From Arenibacter antarcticus (GTDB taxonomy: Bacteria; Bacteroidota; Bacteroidia; Flavobacteriales; Flavobacteriaceae): a stretch of 64,000 bases of DNA. The stretch spans positions 2,528,001-2,592,000 of the forward strand of contig NZ_CP166679.1 in NCBI RefSeq assembly GCF_041320605.1, read 5' to 3'. Below the pieces are notes generated by a model. It had not been told where the DNA came from. It ran no database searches and saw only the letters and a list, made by a program, of their open reading frames with translations. Position 1 is the stretch's first letter. Each line of letters begins with the position of its first letter. Below are positions 53,068 through 62,088 of this stretch, piece by piece. The position numbers and the translations under genes are program-made.

Positions 53068-53916
53068 CTACCTAAATGTTTTTCGATAATCTGATGGGGT
53101 CTTGCCCATTATAAATTTAAAATAATGATTAAAGTTGGCAAGATTGTTATAACCACTTTCAAAGCAGATTTGGGTAATCTGTTTATCGGTCTCCGCCAAT
53201 AATTTAGCCGCTATACCTACTCTAACAGTTTTTACATACTCCATAAAGGTATGGCTGGTCTTTTTCTTAAAATACCTGCAAAAACTACTGGGGGCCATAT
53301 TTAATACCGCTGCGGCCTCTTCCAATTTTACTCCTTCTTGGATGTTTTGAAAAACATATTCGTAAACCTTGTTTATTTTATCTAAATTTTTTGAAAAAAT
53401 ATGGGAGTTGCTATGGGGGTTAGAAAGGTTTTCCCTTTCCTCCAATTGTATCAGATAATTAAATACAGTTAATAATTGAATATAGTAATCCAAACCTGTC
53501 AATAACGTCATTTTTTCCAGTATAGATCGTATATGGATATCATTTTCCACCTTAAATCGAAGCCCTGTGTTGGACTGCTTTAGCAAATCCACAACCTTTT
53601 CCAATTCGGGCATTTTAAAAAAATCCGAGTTGATGATGTCTTCCGAAAAATGGGTTACAATGCAGAAGGGGTCTTTTCCCTTTTCGGAATCCAAGGCTTC
53701 CCAACAGTGCGGTAAATTTGGCCCTAGGAGTACTAGGTCGCCTTTTTCAAATCCAGAAATATTGTCTCCTACAATTCTTCTACCCGATCCTGAGGTTATA
53801 AAATTTAATTCAAAATTCCTATGAGAATGAATTCTGGCATTAGATGCCAAGGGCAATTTTCTAGAAATAAATGAATGCTTTGTAGGGACATAGATCTTCT
53901 CAAAAATAAACTCCAT
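53068..53916 (-). CDS. AraC-family transcription regulator
   Basis: 282-aa regulator, or 288 aa if the ATG at 53934 is used. The N-terminal cupin-type sensor domain (about 15-95) has RIHSHRNFELNFITSGSGRR and ENGDL-like GFEKGDLVLLGPNLPHCW. The C-terminal double helix-turn-helix (about 185-280) ends ICFESGYNNLANFNHYFKFIMGKTPSDYRK, the family signature. It is the only regulator in the locus and likely responds to a sugar and controls the flanking blocks. It is divergent from the aldolase gene. Confidence 0.88.
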   Translation of the reverse strand: MEFIFEKIYVPTKHSFISRKLPLASNARIHSHRNFELNFITSGSGRRIVGDNISGFEKGDLVLLGPNLPHCWEALDSEKGKDPFCIVTHFSEDIINSDFFKMPELEKVVDLLKQSNTGLRFKVENDIHIRSILEKMTLLTGLDYYIQLLTVFNYLIQLEERENLSNPHSNSHIFSKNLDKINKVYEYVFQNIQEGVKLEEAAAVLNMAPSSFCRYFKKKTSHTFMEYVKTVRVGIAAKLLAETDKQITQICFESGYNNLANFNHYFKFIMGKTPSDYRKTFR

Positions 53917-54150
53917 ATTTATATATATTGACAATTTTTTACCAATATAATTAATTATTTTAAAATAAAAGGTAAAATATAATGTAATTAAAACAATATT
54001 GTAGTGGTGTAGGGAGTGAAATTGATTTTATTTTGTTAAAGACTTAATTGTTTTGAAAATAGATTTTTGAAAGGCACTATCAGCTGCCCCTGCTGTGCAG
54101 ACTTTTATCAAATTTAACTAAGAAACGGAGGTCTTTTAAAAAACAAGCAA

Positions 54151-55074
54151 ATGAATTTACCTATAAAAGGAATTATTCCTCCAATGATTACCCCGTTGTC
54201 GGAGAATTTAGAATTGGATCTTAACGGATTACAGAAATTGATACATCATTTATTAGAGGGTGGTGTACACGGTATTTTTTTGCTCGGGACCTCGGGAGAG
54301 GGACCCAGTTTAAGCTATGAAACCCGAAAACAGTTGATCACAGAGACCTGTAAAATAGTGGGCGGTAAGGTGCCCGTTCTTGTAGGGATCACCGATACTT
54401 CCTTTAAAGGTGCGCTAGAAATAGCCACCCATGCAAAGAAAGAGGGGGCCGATGCCCTGGTAGTAGCGCCGCCCTATTACCTTCCCATATCCCAACAAGA
54501 AATGATTGATTACCTAGAAAATTTGGTGCCCCTTTTGCCGTTGCCATTTCTTTTATACAATATGCCCAGTTGTACAAAATTGAGCATGTCCATGAAAATA
54601 GTAAAGAGGGGAAAGGAACTGGGTGCAATAGGGATAAAGGATAGTTCTGGTGACCTTTCATTTCTCTATATGTTGATCGAGGAATTTAAAAACGACCCTT
54701 TGTTTTCCGTTATTACGGGGACCGAATTATTCTTACCCGAAACTATAATGAACGGAGGACATGGTGCCGTTGCAGGAGGAGCAAATTTCTTTCCGAAATT
54801 ATTTGTAGATCTTTATGAAGCTATGCAGGAAAGGGATTTTGATAGAGTAAAAGCTTTACGGCAAGAGGTCATTATGATCCATAACACGATCTATGAAGTG
54901 GGTAAACATTCATCTCGACATATCAAGGGTACCAAATCTGCCTTGTCTGCAATGAACATTTGTCAGGATTATGTAGCTGAACCTCTTCAGAGATTTAATG
55001 AGGATCAACGAAATCTAATTAAGGAGTATATTGGACAGTTTAAACAAAGCACCAACTATAATACAGCAATATGA
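54151..55074 (+). CDS. Dihydrodipicolinate synthase / N-acetylneuraminate lyase family aldolase
   Basis: 307-aa TIM-barrel aldolase. GTSGEG at 46-51 binds the keto-acid carboxylate, Tyr136 lies in LLYNMP and the Schiff-base Lys163 in GIKDSSGD. The family includes DapA, NanA and KDG/KDX-type aldolases; substrate cannot be settled. Given the sugar permease and BNR proteins, cleavage of a 2-keto-3-deoxy acid or sialic-type sugar is more likely than lysine synthesis. The stop overlaps the ATG of a 33-aa frame by ATGA. Confidence 0.85.
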   Translation: MNLPIKGIIPPMITPLSENLELDLNGLQKLIHHLLEGGVHGIFLLGTSGEGPSLSYETRKQLITETCKIVGGKVPVLVGITDTSFKGALEIATHAKKEGADALVVAPPYYLPISQQEMIDYLENLVPLLPLPFLLYNMPSCTKLSMSMKIVKRGKELGAIGIKDSSGDLSFLYMLIEEFKNDPLFSVITGTELFLPETIMNGGHGAVAGGANFFPKLFVDLYEAMQERDFDRVKALRQEVIMIHNTIYEVGKHSSRHIKGTKSALSAMNICQDYVAEPLQRFNEDQRNLIKEYIGQFKQSTNYNTAI

Positions 55075-55172
55075 ATCCTATAATAAAGGCAGCGGCATCT
55101 ACAGCCATAATTAATGCTGTCTCTTCAATATTTGTGCTGCTCAACAAAAGAAAGGCCAAATTGCAAGAATAA
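55071..55172 (+). CDS. Translationally coupled 33-aa peptide
   Basis: ATG at 55071 overlaps the aldolase stop (ATGA). It reads MNPIIKAAASTAIINAVSSI then FVLLNKRKAKLQE and stops at 55172, ten bases before the PHP gene. A mid-length hydrophobic stretch (about 4-24) with a basic tail suggests a membrane-associated or amphipathic helix. The tight ATGA linkage on one side and short spacing on the other favour a real gene. Function unknown. Confidence 0.55.
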   Translation: MNPIIKAAASTAIINAVSSIFVLLNKRKAKLQE

Positions 55173-55181
55173 ATTTGGAAC

Positions 55182-56636
55182 ATGGAGAACAAGAGATGGA
55201 CAAGGGCGTTTATGGGGGTTATCCCTCCTTTTGCCCTTTTTGTCATTGTCCTGTTTTTTCCGTACCAAATAGCTATTATTGATGCCCTAACAGTACAGCC
55301 CCTAGCCGAATACGGTATCCATATACATTTTTGGAGAATTGTGTTCGAGCCATTTTTGGGGCCTTTACTCTATTTTAATAGAGCTATTAATCCACTTCAG
55401 GAGCTGCCAATTGCTGTTATGTGGATTTTGGTCCTCTATTTGGTTTATGGGTTGATGCAGCTTAAACCCCTTCAATCTATTCTGCTAAGAAGAAAGAAGC
55501 TTTTAAGAATATTGGGGAACCTTCCGTTATTGGTCGGAATCGGATTTGGCATTTTTGTAATACTTCTGTTTATCCCATTACCCAATAATACGATAGTCAA
55601 TAATTCCCAAAATGATATTTTAGTGACCACCCATACACATACGGAATACAGTCATGATGGACTTACCTCCCAAAAAAATATGTGGAAATGGCATAAAAGA
55701 AATGGGTTCGATGCCTTTTTTATTACCGATCATGCCAATCATAAAAAAACGTTGGAATTTTCTGAGCAACAGCGGAATAATAAATTTCCTCTAAAGCCTT
55801 TGGTCCTTGTAGGACAAGAACATTCGGGCTCTAACCACATGAGTCTTCTGGGGTTGGACGGAAGTTTCGTTACCAAAGATAAACCAGATTCCAGTATCGT
55901 TAAGTTAACCCACAAATATGGCGGAGCTGTTATTGTAAATCATTGGTTTGATGGCAAGGGAAAAGAAAAGGAATTTTATAAGGCTTTGGGAGTAGATGGT
56001 TTTGAAATTGAAAATGTTGGCAAGGAGTTGTACTACGATCGATCACAATTTAGGGAACTTAAAAAATACTGTGAAGAAAATGGTTTGATTATGGTGGGTG
56101 GGCTAGACTACCACGGTTACGGGAGGGTTTGTGCTATTTGGAATGCCTTTACCATTCCCAATTGGTCAGGGATGGACCCAGATCATAAAGAGAGCGCCAT
56201 ACTCCAAATTTTAAGGGAAAGGGATCAGAGCAAGCTAAAGGTGCTAATGTACAGAGACAGGCCTTTAAATGAAGGACTGAGCCCTTTATTTGGTCCTATT
56301 GTCACGGTGGTCAATTATTTTAGGACTCTCAATAGCTTTCAGGTGGTTTCTTGGATATTATGGTGGGGTGTTTTACAGTTATTTTTGAAATTTAAAAAAG
56401 CTAATGTTATGGGCTGGGACAAAACTTTAGCAATAGCAGGAGGGGCAAATGCCTTATTTTTACTGGTCTTGGGAGTGTTATACTTTTTAAGGGGCCAAGT
56501 TATAGAAGGATATAGTGATTTATATGATGAGTACAGCTCGCTCTTGTTTATTATAGGAGGAGTTTTAGCGGTTTATTCGGCAATGGTGATTTACAGTCGA
56601 TTTTTCGCGCAGCAAAAAATAGGGAGAAAAGAATAA
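55182..56636 (+). CDS. Membrane-embedded PHP-domain phosphoesterase
   Basis: 484-aa protein with an unusual layout: about three N-terminal membrane segments (to about residue 131), a PHP domain, then about three more membrane segments (about 385-475). The PHP metal motifs are THTHTEYSHDG (His151, His153, His158), FITDHANH near 179-186, GQEHSGSNH, VNHWFDG and GGLDYHGYG. The PHP family are metal-dependent phosphoesterases; membrane insertion suggests a phospholipid or membrane-coupled substrate. It is linked to the aldolase and the 33-aa peptide. Confidence 0.83.
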   Translation: MENKRWTRAFMGVIPPFALFVIVLFFPYQIAIIDALTVQPLAEYGIHIHFWRIVFEPFLGPLLYFNRAINPLQELPIAVMWILVLYLVYGLMQLKPLQSILLRRKKLLRILGNLPLLVGIGFGIFVILLFIPLPNNTIVNNSQNDILVTTHTHTEYSHDGLTSQKNMWKWHKRNGFDAFFITDHANHKKTLEFSEQQRNNKFPLKPLVLVGQEHSGSNHMSLLGLDGSFVTKDKPDSSIVKLTHKYGGAVIVNHWFDGKGKEKEFYKALGVDGFEIENVGKELYYDRSQFRELKKYCEENGLIMVGGLDYHGYGRVCAIWNAFTIPNWSGMDPDHKESAILQILRERDQSKLKVLMYRDRPLNEGLSPLFGPIVTVVNYFRTLNSFQVVSWILWWGVLQLFLKFKKANVMGWDKTLAIAGGANALFLLVLGVLYFLRGQVIEGYSDLYDEYSSLLFIIGGVLAVYSAMVIYSRFFAQQKIGRKE

Positions 56637-56693
56637 AACCATAGGGCTTTCCCATCTCTATTAACAAATTTAAGAGGATTCTCTTTTATTAGC

Positions 56694-57569
56694 TTATCGG
56701 TGAAGATTATGTGCCCTTAGGTACTTTAAAAGGGCTTCCGGTAGATCAGTCTGAATTACATTAACGTGCTTCTTGCGCAACAAGGTATTAAATCCGGAAT
56801 CTTTTTCTAAACGTTCCATTTCATCATATTTACCTAGGGCATTGATCCAAATCCTTGCCCCAGAGTTGGTGATTCGGCGCATGGTACGGTCTTTATAGTA
56901 GCTTTCATCTACATGTATAATATCAATATGGTCCATTTTTAAAATGGCCCTAACCTCTTTCTTGGAATAGGCCCTTGGCATAATCCGGATGTTGCTATCC
57001 AATTGTTGTAATGTGGGCGTTTCCTGATAGTCGTATAGAAAAAATAGAATCTGATTTTCCATCCCGTATTTTTGAATAAGGGCATAGGTCTTCTCAATAG
57101 AGGGCATATCCTCCAATTTAAAATCGATATCAATAAGAATCTTTCCCTTGGTTAATTTAAGCACTTCTTCAAAAGTAGGGATACGCTCCTCGGTGATACT
57201 ATCCCGAATAATAAGTTGAAATCCTTTTAATTCCTTCAGGGTGTAATCTTCAACTTTCCCGCTGCTGTTGGTGGTCCTGTCCAAGGTGCGGTCGTGCATT
57301 ATTACCAGCTCTCCGTCCTTACTTTGCCTTATATCCAATTCAACAATATCCACGCCAATGCGAATACTCTCTTCTATGGCTGCTAAAGAGTTTTCCGGAA
57401 AATGTTCATTAGTGGCCCTGTGGGCAGCAACCAACACTCGCTGAGGTTTGTTATTGAAGTCGTATAAAATACTGTCCAAGTTCGATTCCTGGGCAGATAG
57501 ACCAACAGTTAGAAAAAAAGATATAACAAAAAGAAATCTTTTAGGCATTAGGGATGTGAAGTGGTTCAT
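56694..57569 (-). CDS. Secreted glycerophosphodiester phosphodiesterase
   Basis: 291-aa exported enzyme from ATG 57569 (MNHFTSLMPKRFLFVISFFLTVGLSAQ signal in two parts); an in-frame start at 57665 would add 32 residues without a signal. GDPD core: AAHRATNEHFPENS, VDIVELDIRQSKDGELVIMHD and ILIDIDFKLED carry the His, Glu and Asp metal ligands. The family splits glycerophosphodiesters to glycerol 3-phosphate and an alcohol. It is divergent from a second GDPD gene. Confidence 0.88.
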   Translation of the reverse strand: MNHFTSLMPKRFLFVISFFLTVGLSAQESNLDSILYDFNNKPQRVLVAAHRATNEHFPENSLAAIEESIRIGVDIVELDIRQSKDGELVIMHDRTLDRTTNSSGKVEDYTLKELKGFQLIIRDSITEERIPTFEEVLKLTKGKILIDIDFKLEDMPSIEKTYALIQKYGMENQILFFLYDYQETPTLQQLDSNIRIMPRAYSKKEVRAILKMDHIDIIHVDESYYKDRTMRRITNSGARIWINALGKYDEMERLEKDSGFNTLLRKKHVNVIQTDLPEALLKYLRAHNLHR

Positions 57570-57707
57570 TTCGAAACTAAAATTTGATGATGGTCTAGTA
57601 TGTATGTCAATTAAAAATATCCCTAAGATATGGGATTTATCCTTGTGGTAATAAAAATTTGACATACCTTTTTACTTCAATTACTAAAATACCTAAAGTT
57701 AAAACAG

Positions 57708-58457
57708 GTGAAAAGGAAATTGTCAGGTGTTTTTTTGATGCTTATAGTATTTAGTGGATGTAAGCAATTAAACAAACCATTGGTAATAGGGCATAGAGGG
57801 GCAATGGGGCATGCCACTGAAAATACCTTGGAATCTATCCAAACAGCGATGGACCTGGGGGTAGATATGTTGGAAATTGATGTATTTAAAACAAGAGATG
57901 GGGAAATTGTGGTTTTTCACGATTCCAGTTTAAAACGACTTACAGGGCAACCAGGGAATATTGAGGAGCTAGATCTTAAAGCAGTGAAGGCATTAACGCT
58001 TGCACGAAACACTAAGATTCCAACCCTAAAAGAAGTGTTGGACTTGATGAAGGGCGAAACCATGCTCAATATAGAACTTAAGGGTGCCCACACAGCCGAA
58101 TCCGTAAATGAAATAATCAATCATTATATTAATAAAGGGAATTGGGAGCTGAAGGATTTTTTAATTTCAAGTTATAAATGGGACGAATTAAAAAGAATAC
58201 GGGAGTTGAATGGAAAAATCCCCATTGCAGTGCTGATCCAGAAAGACCCCTTAGACGCTATCCCTATTGGTCATGAACTTAAGGCGATGGTCATTATCCC
58301 TAACTATAAGAAGCTGACCAAGAAGAACGTTAGAATCCTCCATGAGGAAGGCTTTAAAATTTATCCTTATACCGTAAATGGGTATCTGCAAATTAAAAGA
58401 ATGGCGAGAATGGGGGTAGATGGAATTATCACCAATTATCCCAATCGGGTTAAGTGA
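57708..58457 (+). CDS. Glycerophosphodiester phosphodiesterase lipoprotein
   Basis: 249-aa lipoprotein starting at GTG 57708 with lipobox VFSGC (Cys18). GDPD motifs are VIGHRGAMGHATENT, DMLEIDVFKTRDGEIVVFHD and LNIELKG with the catalytic and metal residues. It is shorter than the divergent secreted paralogue and lacks its extra segments. It would act at the membrane on glycerophosphodiesters, fitting a substrate that is phospholipid-derived. Confidence 0.87.
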   Translation: MKRKLSGVFLMLIVFSGCKQLNKPLVIGHRGAMGHATENTLESIQTAMDLGVDMLEIDVFKTRDGEIVVFHDSSLKRLTGQPGNIEELDLKAVKALTLARNTKIPTLKEVLDLMKGETMLNIELKGAHTAESVNEIINHYINKGNWELKDFLISSYKWDELKRIRELNGKIPIAVLIQKDPLDAIPIGHELKAMVIIPNYKKLTKKNVRILHEEGFKIYPYTVNGYLQIKRMARMGVDGIITNYPNRVK

Positions 58458-58688
58458 TCAAGGAATGACTTGGCTACCAATAAACTTAGGAATTACAACT
58501 TAGAATACCGGTGCTATGGTAGGAGTAGGCCATGGATAGGGTAACGAAACCCAGAAAATTGCAATCGAGGTAAAATGGGTCAAAACGTTATAGATACTTC
58601 TAGTGTTCCTTAGTTTTTATTTGCATCAATATAATTATGGTCTGCATTCAATTTAAATAGTGCGGTCTTGTATTTTTATAGAAAAAAA

Positions 58689-60215
58689 ATGCCAATAGTA
58701 GGAAGTATAGTTAAAGGGTTCTTGGATTTGAGGGGGCAATTGGTGAGCGATAAAAATCCAGTAGATTCTCAAAAGGAGGTGTTGCAGATGCTTTTGGAAA
58801 AAGCCAAGAACACTGCTTTTGGTATGCATTATAATTTTACTGAAATTTTGGAGTCCTCCGAATTGGAAAAAACCTTTTCCGAAAGAATTCCTTATTTTGA
58901 TTATGATAAGATGGATGCCGAGTGGTGGAGTAAGATCCATGAAGGGAGCAATGATGTTAGTTGGCCTGGTAATCCAGATTATTTTGCGCTGAGTTCTGGT
59001 ACTACTGGGAAGACCAGTAAACGAATCCCAGTCACCAACCAGATGATAAAAGCCATACAGGAAGCGGGGTTGGAGCAAGTGTATGCCTTGAGTAATTTTG
59101 ACCTACCTGCAGATTTCTTCGAAAAAGATATTATGATGTTGGGCAGTTCTACTGCCTTGGATAATGTAGATGAACATATGGAAGGTGAGATTAGCGGAAT
59201 AAGTGCCAGTAAAATTCCCGCTTGGTTTAGGGGATATTACAAGCCGGGAGAAGAGATTTCAGAAATAGACGATTGGGATGAAAGGATAGATCGGATTGTA
59301 GAAAAAGCCACCGAATGGGATATCGGAGCACTAAGCGGCATCCCTTCATGGATGGAACTTATGTTGAAGCAGGTAATTGAACGGCACAACCTTAAAAACA
59401 TTCATGACCTTTGGCCTAATCTGCAAGTTTACACCTCTGGCGGAGTAGCATTTTCGCCTTATAAAAGGAGCTTTAATGCATTGTTAGGCAAACCTATTAC
59501 CGTCATAGATACTTATTTGGCCTCGGAAGGGTTTATCGCATTTCAGGCGAGACCGGAAACCAATGCCATGCAATTAGTGACCAATGGTGGCATTTATTTC
59601 GAATTTGTCCCTTTTAAACCGGAGTATATCGACCAAAATGGCGCCTTAGTAAAAGATGCCCCTTCTGTCCCTTTATCGGAAGTAAAATTGCATCAAGATT
59701 ATGTGTTGATTATCAGTACGGTCTCTGGTGCCTGGCGCTACATAATAGGGGATACGATAGAATTTACGGACGTAGAGCGGGCAGAGATCAAGATCACTGG
59801 GCGCACCAAATTTTTCCTCAACGTAGTGGGATCCCAATTATCGGTCAATAAAATGGACGATGCCGTAAATCATTTGGAGGACCAGTTCTCCATTAAAATA
59901 CCAGAATATACAATCTGCGCTAAAAAAATTGAAGGAGAGTTTTACCACTGCTGGTATTTGGGAACGGATGGAAGCGCAGCTGAGGGGGAAATAGTGGATT
60001 GTCTGGACAGTTACTTAAAAAGTGCCAATAAGAACTACAAGGTAGCTCGGTCAAAGGCATTAAAGGGAGTGAAAGCAACCCTTGTACCCATATCTATCTT
60101 CCACGATTGGTCAGCCTACAATAAAAATAAAGGTGGGCAAGTTAAGATGGAACGGGTAATGGATGAGGGTAAGTTTCAGGAATGGGAGCATTTTGCACAG
60201 AAAAAGATATCATAG
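58689..60215 (+). CDS. GH3-family acyl-adenylate-forming protein
   Basis: 508-aa cytosolic protein of the GH3 (auxin-responsive promoter) family within the adenylate-forming superfamily. Start ATG 58689 was chosen over TTG 58668. ATP-loop ALSSGTTGKTSKRIPV near 105-120, TYLASEGFIAFQ, WRYIIGDTIEFTD and GRTKFFLNVVGSQLS are the family motifs. Plant members conjugate amino acids to acids; bacterial ones are mostly uncharacterised. It stands alone. Confidence 0.85.
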   Translation: MPIVGSIVKGFLDLRGQLVSDKNPVDSQKEVLQMLLEKAKNTAFGMHYNFTEILESSELEKTFSERIPYFDYDKMDAEWWSKIHEGSNDVSWPGNPDYFALSSGTTGKTSKRIPVTNQMIKAIQEAGLEQVYALSNFDLPADFFEKDIMMLGSSTALDNVDEHMEGEISGISASKIPAWFRGYYKPGEEISEIDDWDERIDRIVEKATEWDIGALSGIPSWMELMLKQVIERHNLKNIHDLWPNLQVYTSGGVAFSPYKRSFNALLGKPITVIDTYLASEGFIAFQARPETNAMQLVTNGGIYFEFVPFKPEYIDQNGALVKDAPSVPLSEVKLHQDYVLIISTVSGAWRYIIGDTIEFTDVERAEIKITGRTKFFLNVVGSQLSVNKMDDAVNHLEDQFSIKIPEYTICAKKIEGEFYHCWYLGTDGSAAEGEIVDCLDSYLKSANKNYKVARSKALKGVKATLVPISIFHDWSAYNKNKGGQVKMERVMDEGKFQEWEHFAQKKIS

Positions 60216-60281
60216 GCAACCTCAAGATTGTTGTGTTATACAATGCGTATTTTCCGTATTTGGTACTACTGGAATACTAAT

Positions 60282-60878
60282 TTATTTACTTTCCATTTCC
60301 TCCACTAATACCATAATTTCCTCGGGGGATAGATAATATTTTTTGATGCGATCTTTGTAATCTTGCTGAATATCTGCATGGTCCAATATAAAGTTTTTGG
60401 TATCTAGGATATAGCTTCCCATACCATGGGATACGGCATTTATATCTGCGGCACGCTCTGCCTCTTTTATATAGGAACCGGATAGATAATATTTAATTCC
60501 GAACCAAAATAGGTTTAAACCGCTCCGATCCTTATAATCCATTATATGTCCCAATTCGTGTCCAAGCCATCCGATCATAATGTCATTGGAGATCGATTTG
60601 GTGTAAAACTCTTTTCCGGAAATTTTAATTTTTTCACTTATCAGGATAACATATTTTCTGTTCTTTCTAGATCCAAAAAGACTCCAAAACTTGGGTTGGG
60701 CCATCATAGTGGATTTTTTAATATTTTTTTTGAATTTTACGGAAATGGGGATTGCATCTAGTTCCGGATAATAAGAAAGTGCCTCAGCTACCTCATTTTT
60801 TATAATTTCAGGGGTAGTGTGCTGGGCATTTATTGAAATAAACGTCATAAATAGTGTAAAAATTAACCAATTCCTCAT
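60282..60878 (-). CDS. Secreted HExxH zinc protein
   Basis: 198-aa exported protein (signal peptide MRNWLIFTLFMTFISINAQ). A zinc motif WLGHELGHIMDY has His107, Glu108 and His111, and KEAERAADINAV near 138-149 supplies a third ligand Glu, as in gluzincin-type M48-like peptidases. The body is short, and the substrate is unknown. The next gene upstream runs divergently from it and is unrelated. Confidence 0.78.
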   Translation of the reverse strand: MRNWLIFTLFMTFISINAQHTTPEIIKNEVAEALSYYPELDAIPISVKFKKNIKKSTMMAQPKFWSLFGSRKNRKYVILISEKIKISGKEFYTKSISNDIMIGWLGHELGHIMDYKDRSGLNLFWFGIKYYLSGSYIKEAERAADINAVSHGMGSYILDTKNFILDHADIQQDYKDRIKKYYLSPEEIMVLVEEMESK

Positions 60879-61095
60879 ATAGCCCCCAATGATTATCGTC
60901 CTGATTCGAATATAGTATAAGATAAAAAAAAATTACGAGGATGCCGCAATATTTGCTATTGCATTAGAATAAATTTGGACGACTTAAATGGAAACAAGAA
61001 TGGCTGATTCTTTCAGATTTACTTTTAACCCAATAGCGTGGAAGTGAATCGGGATTTGGGGTAATAAAATAGAAAATACAGAATCCGAGTTGGTA

Positions 61096-62088
61096 TTAGC
61101 TTACGGTAGTTGTTTTTTGTTCCCTTATTTTCTTTTCAATATGATCGATGATCATGGGAGCGTGGATCCTAGAATTTTCTATAAACCATTTGTGGGTTTC
61201 CATTCCACCACATATCACCCCAGCCAAATAAATTCCTTTTACATTAGTTTCCATAGTCTCTGGATCGTATTGTGGGAGTCTTTTTTTGTCTTCGGATAGG
61301 TGTATGTTCAATTTTTCCAAAAAACCGAAGTTTGGCTTATAACCGGTAAGAGCCAGTACATAATCGTTTTGTATGCTTACCGCTCCTTTAGGTGTCTGTA
61401 TAAGGATTTCCTCCTCTTTAATCTCTTTTACGGTACTGTTGTAATATACTTTTATGCTGCCTTCGTTAATTCTGTTGATAATATCGGGTCTTACCCAATA
61501 TTTAACACGCTCTCCAATCTCTGGACCACGGACAATTAAAGTAACCTCGGCTCCTTTGCGGTAGCATTCCAAGGCTGCATCAACGGAAGAGTTACTGGCG
61601 CCTATTACTGCCACTTTCTGACTGGAATAATAGTGGGGATCCTTGTAATAATGGGATACTTTTACTAGATCTTCCCCCGGTACACCCATTTTGTTGGGGA
61701 TGTCATAAAACCCAGTAGCCACAATGATATTGGCTGCGCGATAGTTGTTTTTTGAAGAGGAAATATGAAAATGACCATCCACTTTCTTAACGGATTCTAC
61801 CGTTTCAAACAATTGAATGTTTAAATGATTGCTGGTAACAATTCGGCGATAGTATTCCAAGGCCTCATTTCTTTTAGGTTTGGCCTCAATACTGATAAAG
61901 GGAATGTTGTCTATTTCCAACTTTTCCGAAGAAGAAAAAAACTGCATATTCAAAGGATAGTTGTAAAGGGAGTTTACTATGCATCCCTTCTCTAGAATTG
62001 CATAAGACAGCCCTTTTTTTTTGGCTTCCAGTCCACATGCGATACCTATAGGTCCACCACCGATAATTATAATATCAAATTCCTTCAT
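61096..62088 (-). CDS. ypdA: YpdA-family NADPH-dependent disulfide reductase-like flavoprotein
   Basis: 330-aa thioredoxin reductase-type flavoprotein without a CxxC pair. The FAD loop is IIGGGPIGIACGLEAKKKG at about 6-24 and the NADPH loop is VAVIGASNSSVDAALECYRKG. YpdA of firmicutes reduces bacillithiol disulfide; in Bacteroidota its partner is likely also a bacillithiol system. ATG 62088 overlaps the TAA stop of the ribulose-phosphate epimerase gene (TAATG), so translation is coupled. Confidence 0.87.
   Translation of the reverse strand: MKEFDIIIIGGGPIGIACGLEAKKKGLSYAILEKGCIVNSLYNYPLNMQFFSSSEKLEIDNIPFISIEAKPKRNEALEYYRRIVTSNHLNIQLFETVESVKKVDGHFHISSSKNNYRAANIIVATGFYDIPNKMGVPGEDLVKVSHYYKDPHYYSSQKVAVIGASNSSVDAALECYRKGAEVTLIVRGPEIGERVKYWVRPDIINRINEGSIKVYYNSTVKEIKEEEILIQTPKGAVSIQNDYVLALTGYKPNFGFLEKLNIHLSEDKKRLPQYDPETMETNVKGIYLAGVICGGMETHKWFIENSRIHAPMIIDHIEKKIREQKTTTVS

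Noticed and set aside
54151-55074. Calling the aldolase dapA or nanA
   Set aside because: Tyr and Lys of the catalytic centre are common to the whole family, and the context does not settle the substrate.
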